DNA of 25,484 nt from DASUXY01 sp036377675 (GCA_036377675.1 DASUXY010000012.1:1-25484); one strand, 5' to 3'; shown: positions 7,442 to 14,950, numbered from the stretch's first letter. Made by a program: numbers and translations. The notes: generated from the letters alone by a model not told the origin.

Positions 7442-8086
7442 ATGGAAAGTTTGACAGTGGAATCTTTATTAAACGTTATTGGTAAGTTATTTTCTGATGA
7501 AATTTCAATCGTCGTTTCCAACAAAAAGGAATATATTTATTATCGTCCGAGCAAACGAATTGATTTGAAAATAAAGCGAGGAGATCCGATCAAAAAAAAT
7601 TCAATTGCTTATCGAGCCTTGACGACGGAGCAAAAAATATCTGAATTTAATAATCGAGACGTATTTGGGGTACCCTATCATGGAATGGCAGTTCCTATTT
7701 ATGATCAAAAAAAGTTGTTAGGATGCATTGTTGCTGTATATCCGACGTACACAGATGGGAAGTCAGTTATCACTGTAAAGACATCCGATGGCTGGAGACC
7801 GATTCCATTTCAAGACGTGAAATATTTGGAAGTAAAAAACCGTAAGACGTATGTTTTTGCAGATGGCTTTCATGGTACACACAATCATTCACTTCAAGAA
7901 TTTGAATATTTTTTACCACGTCATTTGTTTATCCGTTGTCACCGTTCTTATATCGTTAACGTCCACCACATTGAGGATATTTTCCCCGATACACATTCGA
8001 CATTTGTTTTAGAATTGGGGAATAATGAAAGAATACCGGTGAGCCAATCATATGCAAGTTATTTTCGAAAACTACTTGGCTTTTAG
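7442..8086 (+). CDS. LytTR-family transcriptional regulator with N-terminal sensor-like domain
   Basis: The 214-residue protein ends in a LytTR DNA-binding domain (about 108-214). Its signatures are Asp-Val-Lys-Tyr-Leu-Glu-Val, the Phe-Ile-Arg-Cys-His-Arg-Ser-Tyr-Ile-Val-Asn core, and Ile-Pro-Val-Ser at the end. Instead of a receiver domain, residues 1-100 form a small alpha/beta domain (SIVVSNKKEYIYYRPSK, then PYHGMAVPIYDQKKLLGCIV). It resembles the ligand-sensing domains of small soluble chemoreceptors, which suggests a one-component sensor. ATG 7442 has AGAAGGAG in place; the in-frame ATG at 7385 has none. It lies directly upstream of a CoA-transferase gene on the same strand and probably controls it. 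The ligand is unknown. DNA-binding family is confident, the sensor assignment is inference. Confidence 0.85.
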   Translation: MESLTVESLLNVIGKLFSDEISIVVSNKKEYIYYRPSKRIDLKIKRGDPIKKNSIAYRALTTEQKISEFNNRDVFGVPYHGMAVPIYDQKKLLGCIVAVYPTYTDGKSVITVKTSDGWRPIPFQDVKYLEVKNRKTYVFADGFHGTHNHSLQEFEYFLPRHLFIRCHRSYIVNVHHIEDIFPDTHSTFVLELGNNERIPVSQSYASYFRKLLGF

Positions 8087-8181
8087 ACGAAAAACAATGT
8101 CTTAGACAGGAATTTTAGGCTCTTAATCATTATTTTCGTTCTTTCGACAAAATTCTACAACAGCAATTATTTTTAAGGTAA

Positions 8182-8251
8182 AATTGTTATTACAATTGTC
8201 TTTCAATTTGCAAAAAGAGGGATGAAATATATTTACAAAAGAGGGATGAAA
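8182..8251 (+). promoter_or_regulatory. Control region of the CoA-transferase gene
   Basis: A small inverted repeat (AATTGT 8182-8187, ACAATT 8192-8197) overlaps a TACAAT (8191-8196) that could be a -10 box. No good -35 lies 16-18 bases upstream, which would suit an activator-dependent promoter. Downstream, the 15-base block AAAAGAGGGATGAAA occurs twice in tandem (8213-8227 and 8237-8251), the second copy providing the ribosome site of the gene at 8254. Confidence 0.45.
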
Positions 8252-8253
8252 CA

Positions 8254-9765
8254 ATGGGGAAACATTTAGATCGAATTAAAGTTCCTAGTTTACATGACCG
8301 TATTGTTTCAGCAGAAGAGGCGGCAAGCTGGATTCAAGACGGTATGACATTAGGGCTAAGTGGTTTCACTCAATCAGGTGATGCAAAAGCGGTTCCGTTT
8401 GCTTTGTTCGATCGTGCCGAAGAAGAGCAGTTTAAAGTGAATGTGTTTACAGGAGCTTCTTTAGGCTCAGATCTTGATAAAAGGTTTGCAGAATCTGAAA
8501 TTGTTAATAAACGACTTCCTTTCCAATCAGACCGTGCGATGAGAAACAAAATCAACGAAGGAAGTCATTTGTATTATGACCAACATTTATCTCATACGGC
8601 TGAATACGTTCGAGCCGGTGTGCTTCCAAAAATAGACTATGCAATATTGGAAGCGATTTCCATTACAGAAGATGGAATGATCATCCCAACGACATCTGTA
8701 GGAAACTCGTTGTCATTTGCAGAACACGCAGAAAATATTATTGTTGAAATTAATACGGTGCACTCTGAAAAACTAGAAGGAATTCATGATGTATACAGTC
8801 CTGCACCACAAGGTGAACGTGAACCGATTCCATTGACGAAATCCGGGCAACGAATTGGTACGAAAGGTATTCCAGTCGATCTCGATAAAGTAAAAGGAAT
8901 TGTCATTTCTGATCATATGGATTCACCGTCAGCAATTGTTAAACCAGATGAAGAAACGCAAACGATGGCTAATCACTTAATTTCATTTTTACGAGAAGAA
9001 CTTAAGTCTGGCAGGTTGCCAAACGGTTTACCACCAATCCAGTCAGGTGTTGGCTCTGTCGCTAACGCTGTTTTGCATGGCTTACTTGAATCTGAATTCG
9101 AGGATTTAGAAGTGTATTCGGAAGTTCTTCAAGATGCCGTGTTTGATTTAATGGATGCTGGAAAAATCAAAGTTGCTTCAAGTACTTCAATAGCCCTATC
9201 TGAAGAGAAAATGAAACACGTTTTCGAAAACTTTGATCGTTACCGTGATAAAATGATTATGCGTCCTCAAGAGATTTCGAACCATCCAGAAGTGATTCGA
9301 CGTCTCGGCTTAATCGCAATTAATACAGCGTTAGAGTTCGATATTTATGGAAATGTGAACTCAACACATGTGACAGGTACGAAAATGATGAATGGAATCG
9401 GCGGCTCAGGCGACTTTGCCCGTAATGCTCGACTGGCGATCTTCGTTACGAAGTCGGTTGCTAAAGGTGGAGATATTTCAAGTATCGTTCCATTCGTATC
9501 TCACGTTGACCATACAGAACACGATGTCGATGTTGTTGTTACGGAACAAGGGTATGCAGATCTTCGAGGATTAGCACCTAAAGAGCGAGCGCCGCTCATT
9601 ATTGAAAACTGTGTACATCCAACGTATAAACAACAGATGTGGGATTACTACAATGAAGCACTTAAACGTGGTGGACAAACTCCTCACATTATGGAAAAGG
9701 CTTTTTCATGGCATACAAACTTCATGGAACATGGTACGATGCGTGAAGTTGTACAAGTTGACTAA
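8254..9765 (+). CDS. Acetyl-CoA hydrolase / succinate CoA-transferase (Cat1/AarC family)
   Basis: The 503-residue product is a full-length class I CoA-transferase of the acetyl-CoA hydrolase/transferase family. The catalytic glutamate is E290 in Val-Tyr-Ser-Glu-Val-Leu-Gln-Asp, matching the AarC/Cat1 active-site Glu. A Ser-Gly-Val-Gly-Ser-Val-Ala-Asn-Ala motif precedes it (about 269-277), and the Gly-Gly-Ser-Gly-Asp-Phe motif lies at 383-388. The reaction moves CoA between short acyl groups such as succinyl, acetyl and propionyl through a glutamyl-CoA intermediate. Which donor and acceptor are used cannot be read from sequence. ATG 8254 has GAGGG 8 bases upstream. A LytTR regulator lies immediately upstream and tandem terminators follow, so it looks like a monocistronic, regulated acetate/propionate or succinate metabolism gene. 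Confidence 0.9.
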   Translation: MGKHLDRIKVPSLHDRIVSAEEAASWIQDGMTLGLSGFTQSGDAKAVPFALFDRAEEEQFKVNVFTGASLGSDLDKRFAESEIVNKRLPFQSDRAMRNKINEGSHLYYDQHLSHTAEYVRAGVLPKIDYAILEAISITEDGMIIPTTSVGNSLSFAEHAENIIVEINTVHSEKLEGIHDVYSPAPQGEREPIPLTKSGQRIGTKGIPVDLDKVKGIVISDHMDSPSAIVKPDEETQTMANHLISFLREELKSGRLPNGLPPIQSGVGSVANAVLHGLLESEFEDLEVYSEVLQDAVFDLMDAGKIKVASSTSIALSEEKMKHVFENFDRYRDKMIMRPQEISNHPEVIRRLGLIAINTALEFDIYGNVNSTHVTGTKMMNGIGGSGDFARNARLAIFVTKSVAKGGDISSIVPFVSHVDHTEHDVDVVVTEQGYADLRGLAPKERAPLIIENCVHPTYKQQMWDYYNEALKRGGQTPHIMEKAFSWHTNFMEHGTMREVVQVD

Positions 9766-9793
9766 TCATTGAGCATGAGATAATGAATATTTT

Positions 9794-9838
9794 AAAAGGT
9801 AATCGATGGGCGATTCACCCATCGATTACCTTTTTTAT
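9794..9838 (+). terminator. Strong intrinsic terminator after the CoA-transferase gene
   Basis: A perfect 17-base stem (9794-9810 with 9818-9834) and a 7-base loop (CGATTCA) run into a T tract. The A-rich left arm also gives T residues on the minus strand, so it can act both ways. Confidence 0.9.
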
Positions 9839-9858
9839 GTTGGAAAATAAATGCGATC

Positions 9859-9889
9859 ACACAGACGGAACTGTCTGTGTATTTTTTTT
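9859..9889 (+). terminator. Second tandem terminator
   Basis: An 8-base perfect stem, ACACAGAC (9859-9866) with GTCTGTGT (9873-9880), is followed by A and eight T residues. It lies 25 bases after the first terminator and gives double insulation of the downstream cytochrome operon. Confidence 0.85.
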
Positions 9890-9990
9890 GTTATATATTT
9901 ATAATTATTCTCAAAGTTAAACATTCTGTCAAAAACATGTCAATGATTCTTAATATATAAAAGGGTTATGAATCTTTTAACGTGTTATGA

Positions 9991-10086
9991 TTAGTTTGAG
10001 AGTAACAAACTAAAACATTTTACAACGCATCCAGATGGAGGCAGAGATGGGGTGTTACAACTTACATAAGCATTTCATATAAGTTG
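9991..10086 (+). promoter_or_regulatory. Two inverted repeats in the leader of the cytochrome pair
   Basis: The first is a perfect 8-base inverted repeat, TTAGTTTG (9991-9998) with CAAACTAA (10006-10013) and a 7-base gap. The second is a 7-base repeat, CAACTTA (10058-10064) with TAAGTTG (10080-10086). Neither is followed by a T run, so both are better read as operator or leader structures than as terminators. No clear promoter match could be fixed in 9890-10133. Confidence 0.4.
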
Positions 10087-10133
10087 CAAGTTAAGTTAAC
10101 ATGTTTGAACTTTTACGAGAGGAGAGATGATGT

Positions 10134-11480
10134 ATGAATTTCCCAGTCGTTGAATTTCCGTGGCTTGGAAATGGAACAGTGATTGCGATCATTGCAATTA
10201 TTCACGTCATTATTAGTCATGGAGTTGCAATCGGCGCAACAACATTGATGGTTTCAATGGAGTTTGTCGGGATTAGAAAAAATAATGAAGGTTTAATCTC
10301 GATGGCTCGAAAATTCAGTAAGTGGATTCTCATCATTACGACAACAGTGGGGGCCATTACGGGTGTAGGTATTTGGTTTTCGACGATGGTTATCCAGCCC
10401 GATTCCATTGGATCAATGTTACGTATATTCTTCTGGGCATGGTTTACTGAATGGATCGTCTTCGTAACGGAAGTAGTTCTCTTAATTATTTATTACTATA
10501 CGTGGGACAAATGGCAAGGTGCTAAGCGAGTCATTCATAATCGCATCGGGATTAGCTTAGCGATTTTCTCTTGGATTACCGCAGCTATTATAACGGGAAT
10601 TCTTTCAGCAAAGTTAACTCCTGGAAAATGGACAGAAACATTATCGTTTTGGAATGCGTTCTTTAACCCAACGTATTTGCCATCGTTAGCATTCCGAACC
10701 TTTATCGCAATTGTTTTAGCCATTGCACTCGTTTCGCTGCCAATTAAATTGTTTGTTAAAGATAAAAACGTTCAAGAAAGTGTTTTTAAAGTATTCGGAT
10801 TTTGGAATGCGATTGCTCTTCCGGGTATTTTAATTACAGGTGTATGGTATTTATTTAAAGTACCTGCTGAAGCCCGTGAGTTAATCGTTTGGTCAACGGG
10901 AATGAGCGAATCGGCGTTTAATTGGATTAACATTCTCGGTTTAGTAGTCTTTGTGATTTTTGGAATTTGGATGCTGAAAAGTCCGAAAAAAGTGCCAATA
11001 ATTTTATCGCTGGCCGTATTTGGAGCTTCAATGGGATTCATTGCCGAATTTGAAGGGGTACGTGAATCCGTTCGAAAGCCGTACATTATTTATGATTACA
11101 TGTTCGCAAATGGGATTAAAGAAAAAGATGTCGAACGTTACAATGAAGAAGGATATTTACCGAATTCAACCTTTGCATCTGTCGATGAAGTAACAGATGA
11201 GAATCAGTATGAAGCTGGAGAAGAGATTTATAAAGGACAATGTCTAGCGTGTCATACAGTTGATGGATGGCGTGAGAAGAGAGCATTCTCCAATCGAATT
11301 GAAGGGTGGAACGAAGAAGGCATTGATACGTATATCGAATCGTTACATGAAACGAGACCATTTATGCCTCCTTTTGTAGGTACGGATGAAGAAAGAGCAG
11401 CTTTGTCACACTTCTTGGCGAATGTCGTTGAAGATAAAAAAGCTGATGAACGTGCAGAAGCAAAGGAAGGTGACCAATAA
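10134..11480 (+). CDS. Divergent cytochrome bd (CydA) superfamily subunit fused to a c-type cytochrome
   Basis: The 448-residue product has about eight or nine membrane segments (roughly 12-325) and a soluble C-terminal cytochrome c domain. The c domain has heme attachment C370-L-A-C373-H374 and a likely axial Met411 in Pro-Phe-Met-Pro-Pro-Phe. The membrane part resembles the CydA core: His24 and His29 in helix 1, and the acidic helix around E106 and E113 like E99/E107 of E. coli CydA. A conserved-looking Asn-Pro stretch precedes R188, where E. coli has heme ligand His186. The long quinol-binding loop is missing. It is probably an oxidoreductase taking electrons through heme c rather than directly from quinol, which is inference. 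RBS GAGAGGAGAGATG is good. The stop overlaps the next gene's ATG by one base. Confidence 0.7.
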   Translation: MNFPVVEFPWLGNGTVIAIIAIIHVIISHGVAIGATTLMVSMEFVGIRKNNEGLISMARKFSKWILIITTTVGAITGVGIWFSTMVIQPDSIGSMLRIFFWAWFTEWIVFVTEVVLLIIYYYTWDKWQGAKRVIHNRIGISLAIFSWITAAIITGILSAKLTPGKWTETLSFWNAFFNPTYLPSLAFRTFIAIVLAIALVSLPIKLFVKDKNVQESVFKVFGFWNAIALPGILITGVWYLFKVPAEARELIVWSTGMSESAFNWINILGLVVFVIFGIWMLKSPKKVPIILSLAVFGASMGFIAEFEGVRESVRKPYIIYDYMFANGIKEKDVERYNEEGYLPNSTFASVDEVTDENQYEAGEEIYKGQCLACHTVDGWREKRAFSNRIEGWNEEGIDTYIESLHETRPFMPPFVGTDEERAALSHFLANVVEDKKADERAEAKEGDQ

Positions 11481-12553
11481 TGTTTCTGATCGGTTCAATC
11501 ATTCCCAATGATATTGAATTAGTCATCCCAGGTAATGTTGGATTTTTTGAAGTAGTTCTCGTCGTTAGCTTTTTACTGCATATTTTATTCGTAAATATTG
11601 TCGTCGGGTCATCAGCTATGGCTGTTTGGCAAGAAATTAAAGGGATTCGAACAAAAAAACGTGAACACGATTTATTAGCTGCACAATTAGCTGATCATAC
11701 GTCGGTTTTAAAAAGTATTGCCGTCGTTATCGGGGTAGCTCCGTTACTCGTTGTAAGTGTTATTTATACGCAGTACTTTTACCCATCGACGCTTTTAATA
11801 GGGAAAGCGTGGTTATCACTTCTAATTATACTTATAACTGCTTTTCTCATCTTGTATGTGTATAAATTTAGATGGGAAAAAATGAAAACCGGTGGGAAAA
11901 AAATCTTCCACGTCCTCATCGGGGCAACGGGAAGCATCATGTTACTATTTGTACCGTTAATCTTCATCGTTAGTGTAGTCGGTATGCATTATCCAGAAAT
12001 GTGGGAAGGTTCAAAAGGCTTTTTTCACGGACTCTTCTACTATCCACAAGTTTGGCAACGGTATTTTCACTTTATTTTAGCTAGTTTTGCTTTAGCAGGG
12101 TTTTATTTATACTTCTGGAATAACCGTTTGCAGAAAAAGGCGAAAGAAGAAAATAAAGAAGTTAGTCAAGTAGAAGCAAATGTCCAGACACAAGGTAAAG
12201 AGTTAGGATTAAAAGTAATGATCGGTACGACTGGTTTACAGCTCATTGCAGGTACGTTGTTATTGATGAGCTTTGACGCAGACATCCGCCTTCTGTACAT
12301 GGGTGAAGATGCCCTGTTAACGACATTGTTGGGCGGGGGAATCTTACTCACGTTAGCGATGATCTACTTCCTCATGAAACTAATGAAACAAGATAAACGG
12401 AAATATTTTATGATGTCGTTGGCATCGTTTGTCCTTGTTCTCGGCATTATGGGATGGATGCGACATGAATTACGTGAAGCATATTTAGATCCATATTTAG
12501 ATGAATATGATCGTAGTACATCGGAGACTACGGAAGTCCAAGAAGGTCCATAG
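11480..12553 (+). CDS. Second divergent CydA-like membrane subunit
   Basis: The 357-residue product has about eight hydrophobic segments with a charged loop near 215-240. It starts in the stop of the preceding gene (TAATG) with AAGGAAGGTGA upstream, so translation is coupled. By eye its first half aligns with the upstream protein: His34 with His24, a GIRTKK loop with GIRKNN, and a Tyr-Pro-Gln-Val-Trp-Gln-Arg-Tyr-Phe-His197 stretch. That stretch also resembles the region of E. coli CydA holding His186. The acidic pair of the partner is absent here. I read the two as paralogues forming a heterodimer, with putative ligands divided between them. It has no CXXCH motif. It could be described as a hypothetical membrane protein if the alignment fails. 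A terminator follows at 12575-12620. Confidence 0.6.
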   Translation: MFLIGSIIPNDIELVIPGNVGFFEVVLVVSFLLHILFVNIVVGSSAMAVWQEIKGIRTKKREHDLLAAQLADHTSVLKSIAVVIGVAPLLVVSVIYTQYFYPSTLLIGKAWLSLLIILITAFLILYVYKFRWEKMKTGGKKIFHVLIGATGSIMLLFVPLIFIVSVVGMHYPEMWEGSKGFFHGLFYYPQVWQRYFHFILASFALAGFYLYFWNNRLQKKAKEENKEVSQVEANVQTQGKELGLKVMIGTTGLQLIAGTLLLMSFDADIRLLYMGEDALLTTLLGGGILLTLAMIYFLMKLMKQDKRKYFMMSLASFVLVLGIMGWMRHELREAYLDPYLDEYDRSTSETTEVQEGP

Positions 12554-12574
12554 ATTTTTATTTTCCATGCTCAC

Positions 12575-12620
12575 AAAGCATGTACCAGCTATGAAAGGTG
12601 GCGAGGTACATGCTTTTTTT
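12575..12620 (+). terminator. Intrinsic terminator after the cytochrome pair
   Basis: A perfect 12-base stem, AAAGCATGTACC (12575-12586) with GGTACATGCTTT (12605-12616), has an 18-base loop and runs into T residues. Confidence 0.85.
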
Positions 12621-12689
12621 ATTTAGAGTGATGCTTTGCACACCTTTTATTTTGGTGACTTTTTCAGACTACTTGAATCCTTCTTTAAA

Positions 12690-12842
12690 CTAATCAGAAA
12701 GCACTTTTAAGGCGACAAAACAAAAAATAAGAAACCCCCCTGCTATAAAGAAAGTTAAGCTAGACTGTTTATCTTTCTCTCTCCAGCTAATGATAACCAT
12801 TAGAAGAGACAGAAAAATCAAAGTTATAATAAAGATTTGCAT
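12690..12842 (-). CDS. Small membrane protein (50 aa)
   Basis: Reading the minus strand from ATG 12842 gives 50 codons ending in TAG. Two hydrophobic segments (about 2-18 and 30-46) flank a charged turn, Arg-Glu-Lys-Asp-Lys, the pattern of a two-helix hairpin membrane protein. An AGAGGATA ribosome site lies about 9 bases upstream. It sits at the end of an AT-rich stretch of broken or very short membrane ORFs on the same strand and is convergent with the cytochrome pair. I do not recognise the family. Being short, it could be a remnant, but the frame and ribosome site look intact. Confidence 0.45.
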   Translation of the reverse strand: MQIFIITLIFLSLLMVIISWREKDKQSSLTFFIAGGFLIFCFVALKVLSD

Positions 12843-12862
12843 TTCAACATATCCTCTCGATA

Positions 12863-13581
12863 TCAGTTTGTTGGATAAAAAAGTTCTCTATCTTCTAATA
12901 TCCAATCTGCCTTAGTAATTGGTGTTTGAATCCTACCCTGATGTATTACAAACGGATAAGTTATTTTTACTATCACTATACATGAATTGTCATCTCCTAG
13001 TAATGAAGTTTCTTTGTTTGAGTTTATTTTTAAACAATAAGAGTATACTTATAGAAACTATTAAAACAACCATTAAAACAGATATATTTATAATAAATAC
13101 TTCTAAAAGATTAATTAAATCCACAAGATATAATACACAAGGTATCATTAATGACGGAATAATAATTCCTACAGTACCTAATTTTACTATAGATGAAGTA
13201 ATTTTTTTATCAGCAAAGTCTTCTAATTGTTCAATGTTAAAAAAAGTAAAATGGGGATTATAAACGCTAGGTATAAAGTGTATTATCCCGAACATATTTA
13301 GGATAGGTTGTTTCGTAACAAGTTTAAAGCAATACCTAATGAAACTAACCTAAGAAAAAAAGACCTAAAATTCCAAGCAATAGATTCTACAAATAGAAAT
13401 AATTCAACAAACTTATTGGAAATAACATTTTGCAACAATTCTCTATCATTTGCAAATTGACTCCATCTGGATGACTTAAAACCTACAAACATGCAATAAA
13501 TAAAGAAAATTAAAAAATATATATTCCAAAGAGAGTATTTTGTACTTCACTTAAAATCTTAATGAGATAGCTTATATTCAT
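12863..13581 (-). pseudogene. Frameshifted remnant of a membrane protein
   Basis: Several short coding-like frames follow each other on the minus strand. The first is an ATG at 13581 with 23 codons ending at a T-rich tract. A different frame then begins before ATG 13492 and continues to a stop at 13298 (GFKSSRWSQFANDRELLQ stretch). A third runs from ATG 13295 to 12990 with a hydrophobic C-terminal half. A last frame ends Glu-Leu-Phe-Tyr-Pro-Thr-Asn at 12863. Open sequence extends upstream of the ATGs at 13492 and 13295 in their own frames, which suggests one or two genes broken by indels rather than four tiny genes. Separate small genes remain possible. The family is not recognised. Confidence 0.4.
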
Positions 13582-13598
13582 TTGAGTTATTTTTCCAA

Positions 13599-13799
13599 CT
13601 AGTTTAAAAAAACCGAGGTAATTATAACATTAACAATATTAATAAATAATTGGAAAGCAGTTATAATAGAAATCGTTATATTAATCGGAAAGTTATCGGG
13701 TAAATTAGCAACTTGTTGAAAGTCATCTAAATTCACCAGTCTATTTATAGCAAACGCTTGAAAAGCCAACGCTATAAGAAAGACCATAAATATTTGCAA
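13599..13799 (-). CDS. Short hydrophobic ORF, possible gene fragment
   Basis: A 66-codon frame starts at TTG 13799 or ATG 13787 and has two hydrophobic segments separated by a polar Asn/Asp/Gln-rich loop. There is no ribosome site for either start, and an in-frame stop lies just upstream. It precedes the broken membrane-protein remnant on the same strand in the AT-rich stretch. It is more likely part of the decayed locus than a working gene. Confidence 0.2.
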   Translation of the reverse strand: MQIFMVFLIALAFQAFAINRLVNLDDFQQVANLPDNFPINITISIITAFQLFINIVNVIITSVFLN

Positions 13800-13842
13800 T
13801 ATTGTTTATGAATAATGAGACCGACATTTTATGACATTCGCC

Positions 13843-13879
13843 TTGGGTCAAATTCAAGTCCGTGATACAATTGTAATCA
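13843..13879 (+). promoter_or_regulatory. Candidate promoter for ctaB with palindrome over the -10 box
   Basis: TTGGGT (13843-13848) and TACAAT (13866-13871) are separated by 17 bases. The -10 lies within TGATACAATTGTAATCA (13863-13879), which is one base short of an 18-base palindrome and could bind a dimeric regulator. The predicted leader before the GTG start at 13960 is about 80 bases. Confidence 0.4.
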
Positions 13880-13959
13880 TTGAATACATCCTTCTTCGCC
13901 ATTGTTCCTCCCTGAATAGGGTCACGTTCTATGGAAAGATCGATATAGAGGTGAATAAA

Positions 13960-14886
13960 GTGAGCAAATCTCCATCACAACCGAGTAAAAAAGGTTCCAA
14001 ATTACAGGAGCCATCGACGTTATTTTCTGACTTAAAGTCGCTTTTTAAGGGAATTGTTTTAATTGCTAACGTATTACCCGTTTTCGCTGGGTTTTGGTTA
14101 GCTTTATATTTTACAAACTCCTCATTTACTACATATTGGGATCAGTTTGTACTCGTGATGTTTGGAAGTTTGTTTGTCATTGCCGGGGCGCTGTTGTTTA
14201 ATAACTGGTATGAAGTTGATTTAGACCGAGAAATGTTCCGTACGCAAATGCGACCGACCGTAACAGGTAATATTTCATTGAAAACCGTCTTTATGATGGC
14301 AAATTTCTTTTCAATTGTAGGTATGATTATTTTATTATTTACGACGATGGAAGCTGTGCTGTATGCAGGTATCGGTTGGTTTGCATATGTCGTTTTATAT
14401 ACGTTTTGGTCGAAGCGTAAATATACGCTCAATACGATTCTCGGAAGTTTATCCGGTGCGGTGACACCGCTGATTGGGTGGGCCGTTGTCGATTCAGCCA
14501 TTCATATCGTTCCGATCACATTGTTTGTTATGTTATTTATTTGGCAAATTCCCCATACATTTGCTATTGCTATTAAAAGATCTAAAGAATATAAAGCTGC
14601 TGGGGTCCCGATGCTTCCAGTCGTCTATGGATTTGATGTGACGAAACGACAAATTGTTATTTATGTCGCTTGTCTCTTTCCGTTGCCATTTTTTCTTATT
14701 TCTCTCGGGCTTCCATTCGTTATCGTCGCAACGATACTAAATGTCATTTGGCTCGTGTTAGCGATGAGAGGATTTTATACGAAAGATGATTGGAAATGGG
14801 CCCATCAAATATTTATTTATTCATTAACGTATTTAACCGTTTTATTTATGATGATGGTGGTCGTTACGTTACCATTTTTTTCATGA
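13960..14886 (+). CDS. ctaB: Heme O synthase (protoheme IX farnesyltransferase)
   Basis: The 308-residue product belongs to the UbiA prenyltransferase superfamily, CtaB/CyoE type. It has about nine membrane helices and the first aspartate-rich motif Asn-Asn-Trp-Tyr-Glu-Val-Asp-Leu-Asp-Arg-Glu-Met, followed by Arg-Pro-Thr-Val-Thr-Gly (usual form R-P-L-V-T-G). A second conserved loop, Trp-Gln-Ile-Pro-His-Thr-Phe then Tyr-Lys-Ala-Ala-Gly-Val-Pro-Met-Leu-Pro, is typical of CtaB. It adds a farnesyl group to heme B to make heme O for heme-copper oxidases. The start is taken as GTG 13960, with TAGAGGTG 8-9 bases upstream; the frame opens earlier but lacks a ribosome site. ctaA and cta oxidase genes are not adjacent. 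The next gene begins 64 bases on with no terminator, so they may be co-transcribed. Confidence 0.93.
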   Translation: MSKSPSQPSKKGSKLQEPSTLFSDLKSLFKGIVLIANVLPVFAGFWLALYFTNSSFTTYWDQFVLVMFGSLFVIAGALLFNNWYEVDLDREMFRTQMRPTVTGNISLKTVFMMANFFSIVGMIILLFTTMEAVLYAGIGWFAYVVLYTFWSKRKYTLNTILGSLSGAVTPLIGWAVVDSAIHIVPITLFVMLFIWQIPHTFAIAIKRSKEYKAAGVPMLPVVYGFDVTKRQIVIYVACLFPLPFFLISLGLPFVIVATILNVIWLVLAMRGFYTKDDWKWAHQIFIYSLTYLTVLFMMMVVVTLPFFS

Positions 14887-14950
14887 TCCTTTTTAATGTG
14901 ATTGTGACCTATCCATTTGAAACATGTATATTTATGAGAGGAGCCGTTTG

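Noticed and set aside
9890..9915. Fur-like box around the ATAATTATTCTCA stretch
   Set aside because: Only one half resembles the consensus and nothing iron-related is adjacent.
12919..13263. Plus-strand 114-codon ORF
   Set aside because: It is the complement of minus-strand coding-like frames, has no ribosome site, and an AT-rich composition without protein-like character.
12990..13492. SdpI-type immunity protein
   Set aside because: The GFKSSRWSQFAND stretch is only faintly reminiscent of SdpI-family motifs and the frames are broken; the match is too weak to name a family.
13831..13959. N-terminal extension of CtaB from the upstream ATG
   Set aside because: The extra 43 codons do not resemble the family N-terminus, contain the promoter candidate, and lack a ribosome site; GTG 13960 has one.
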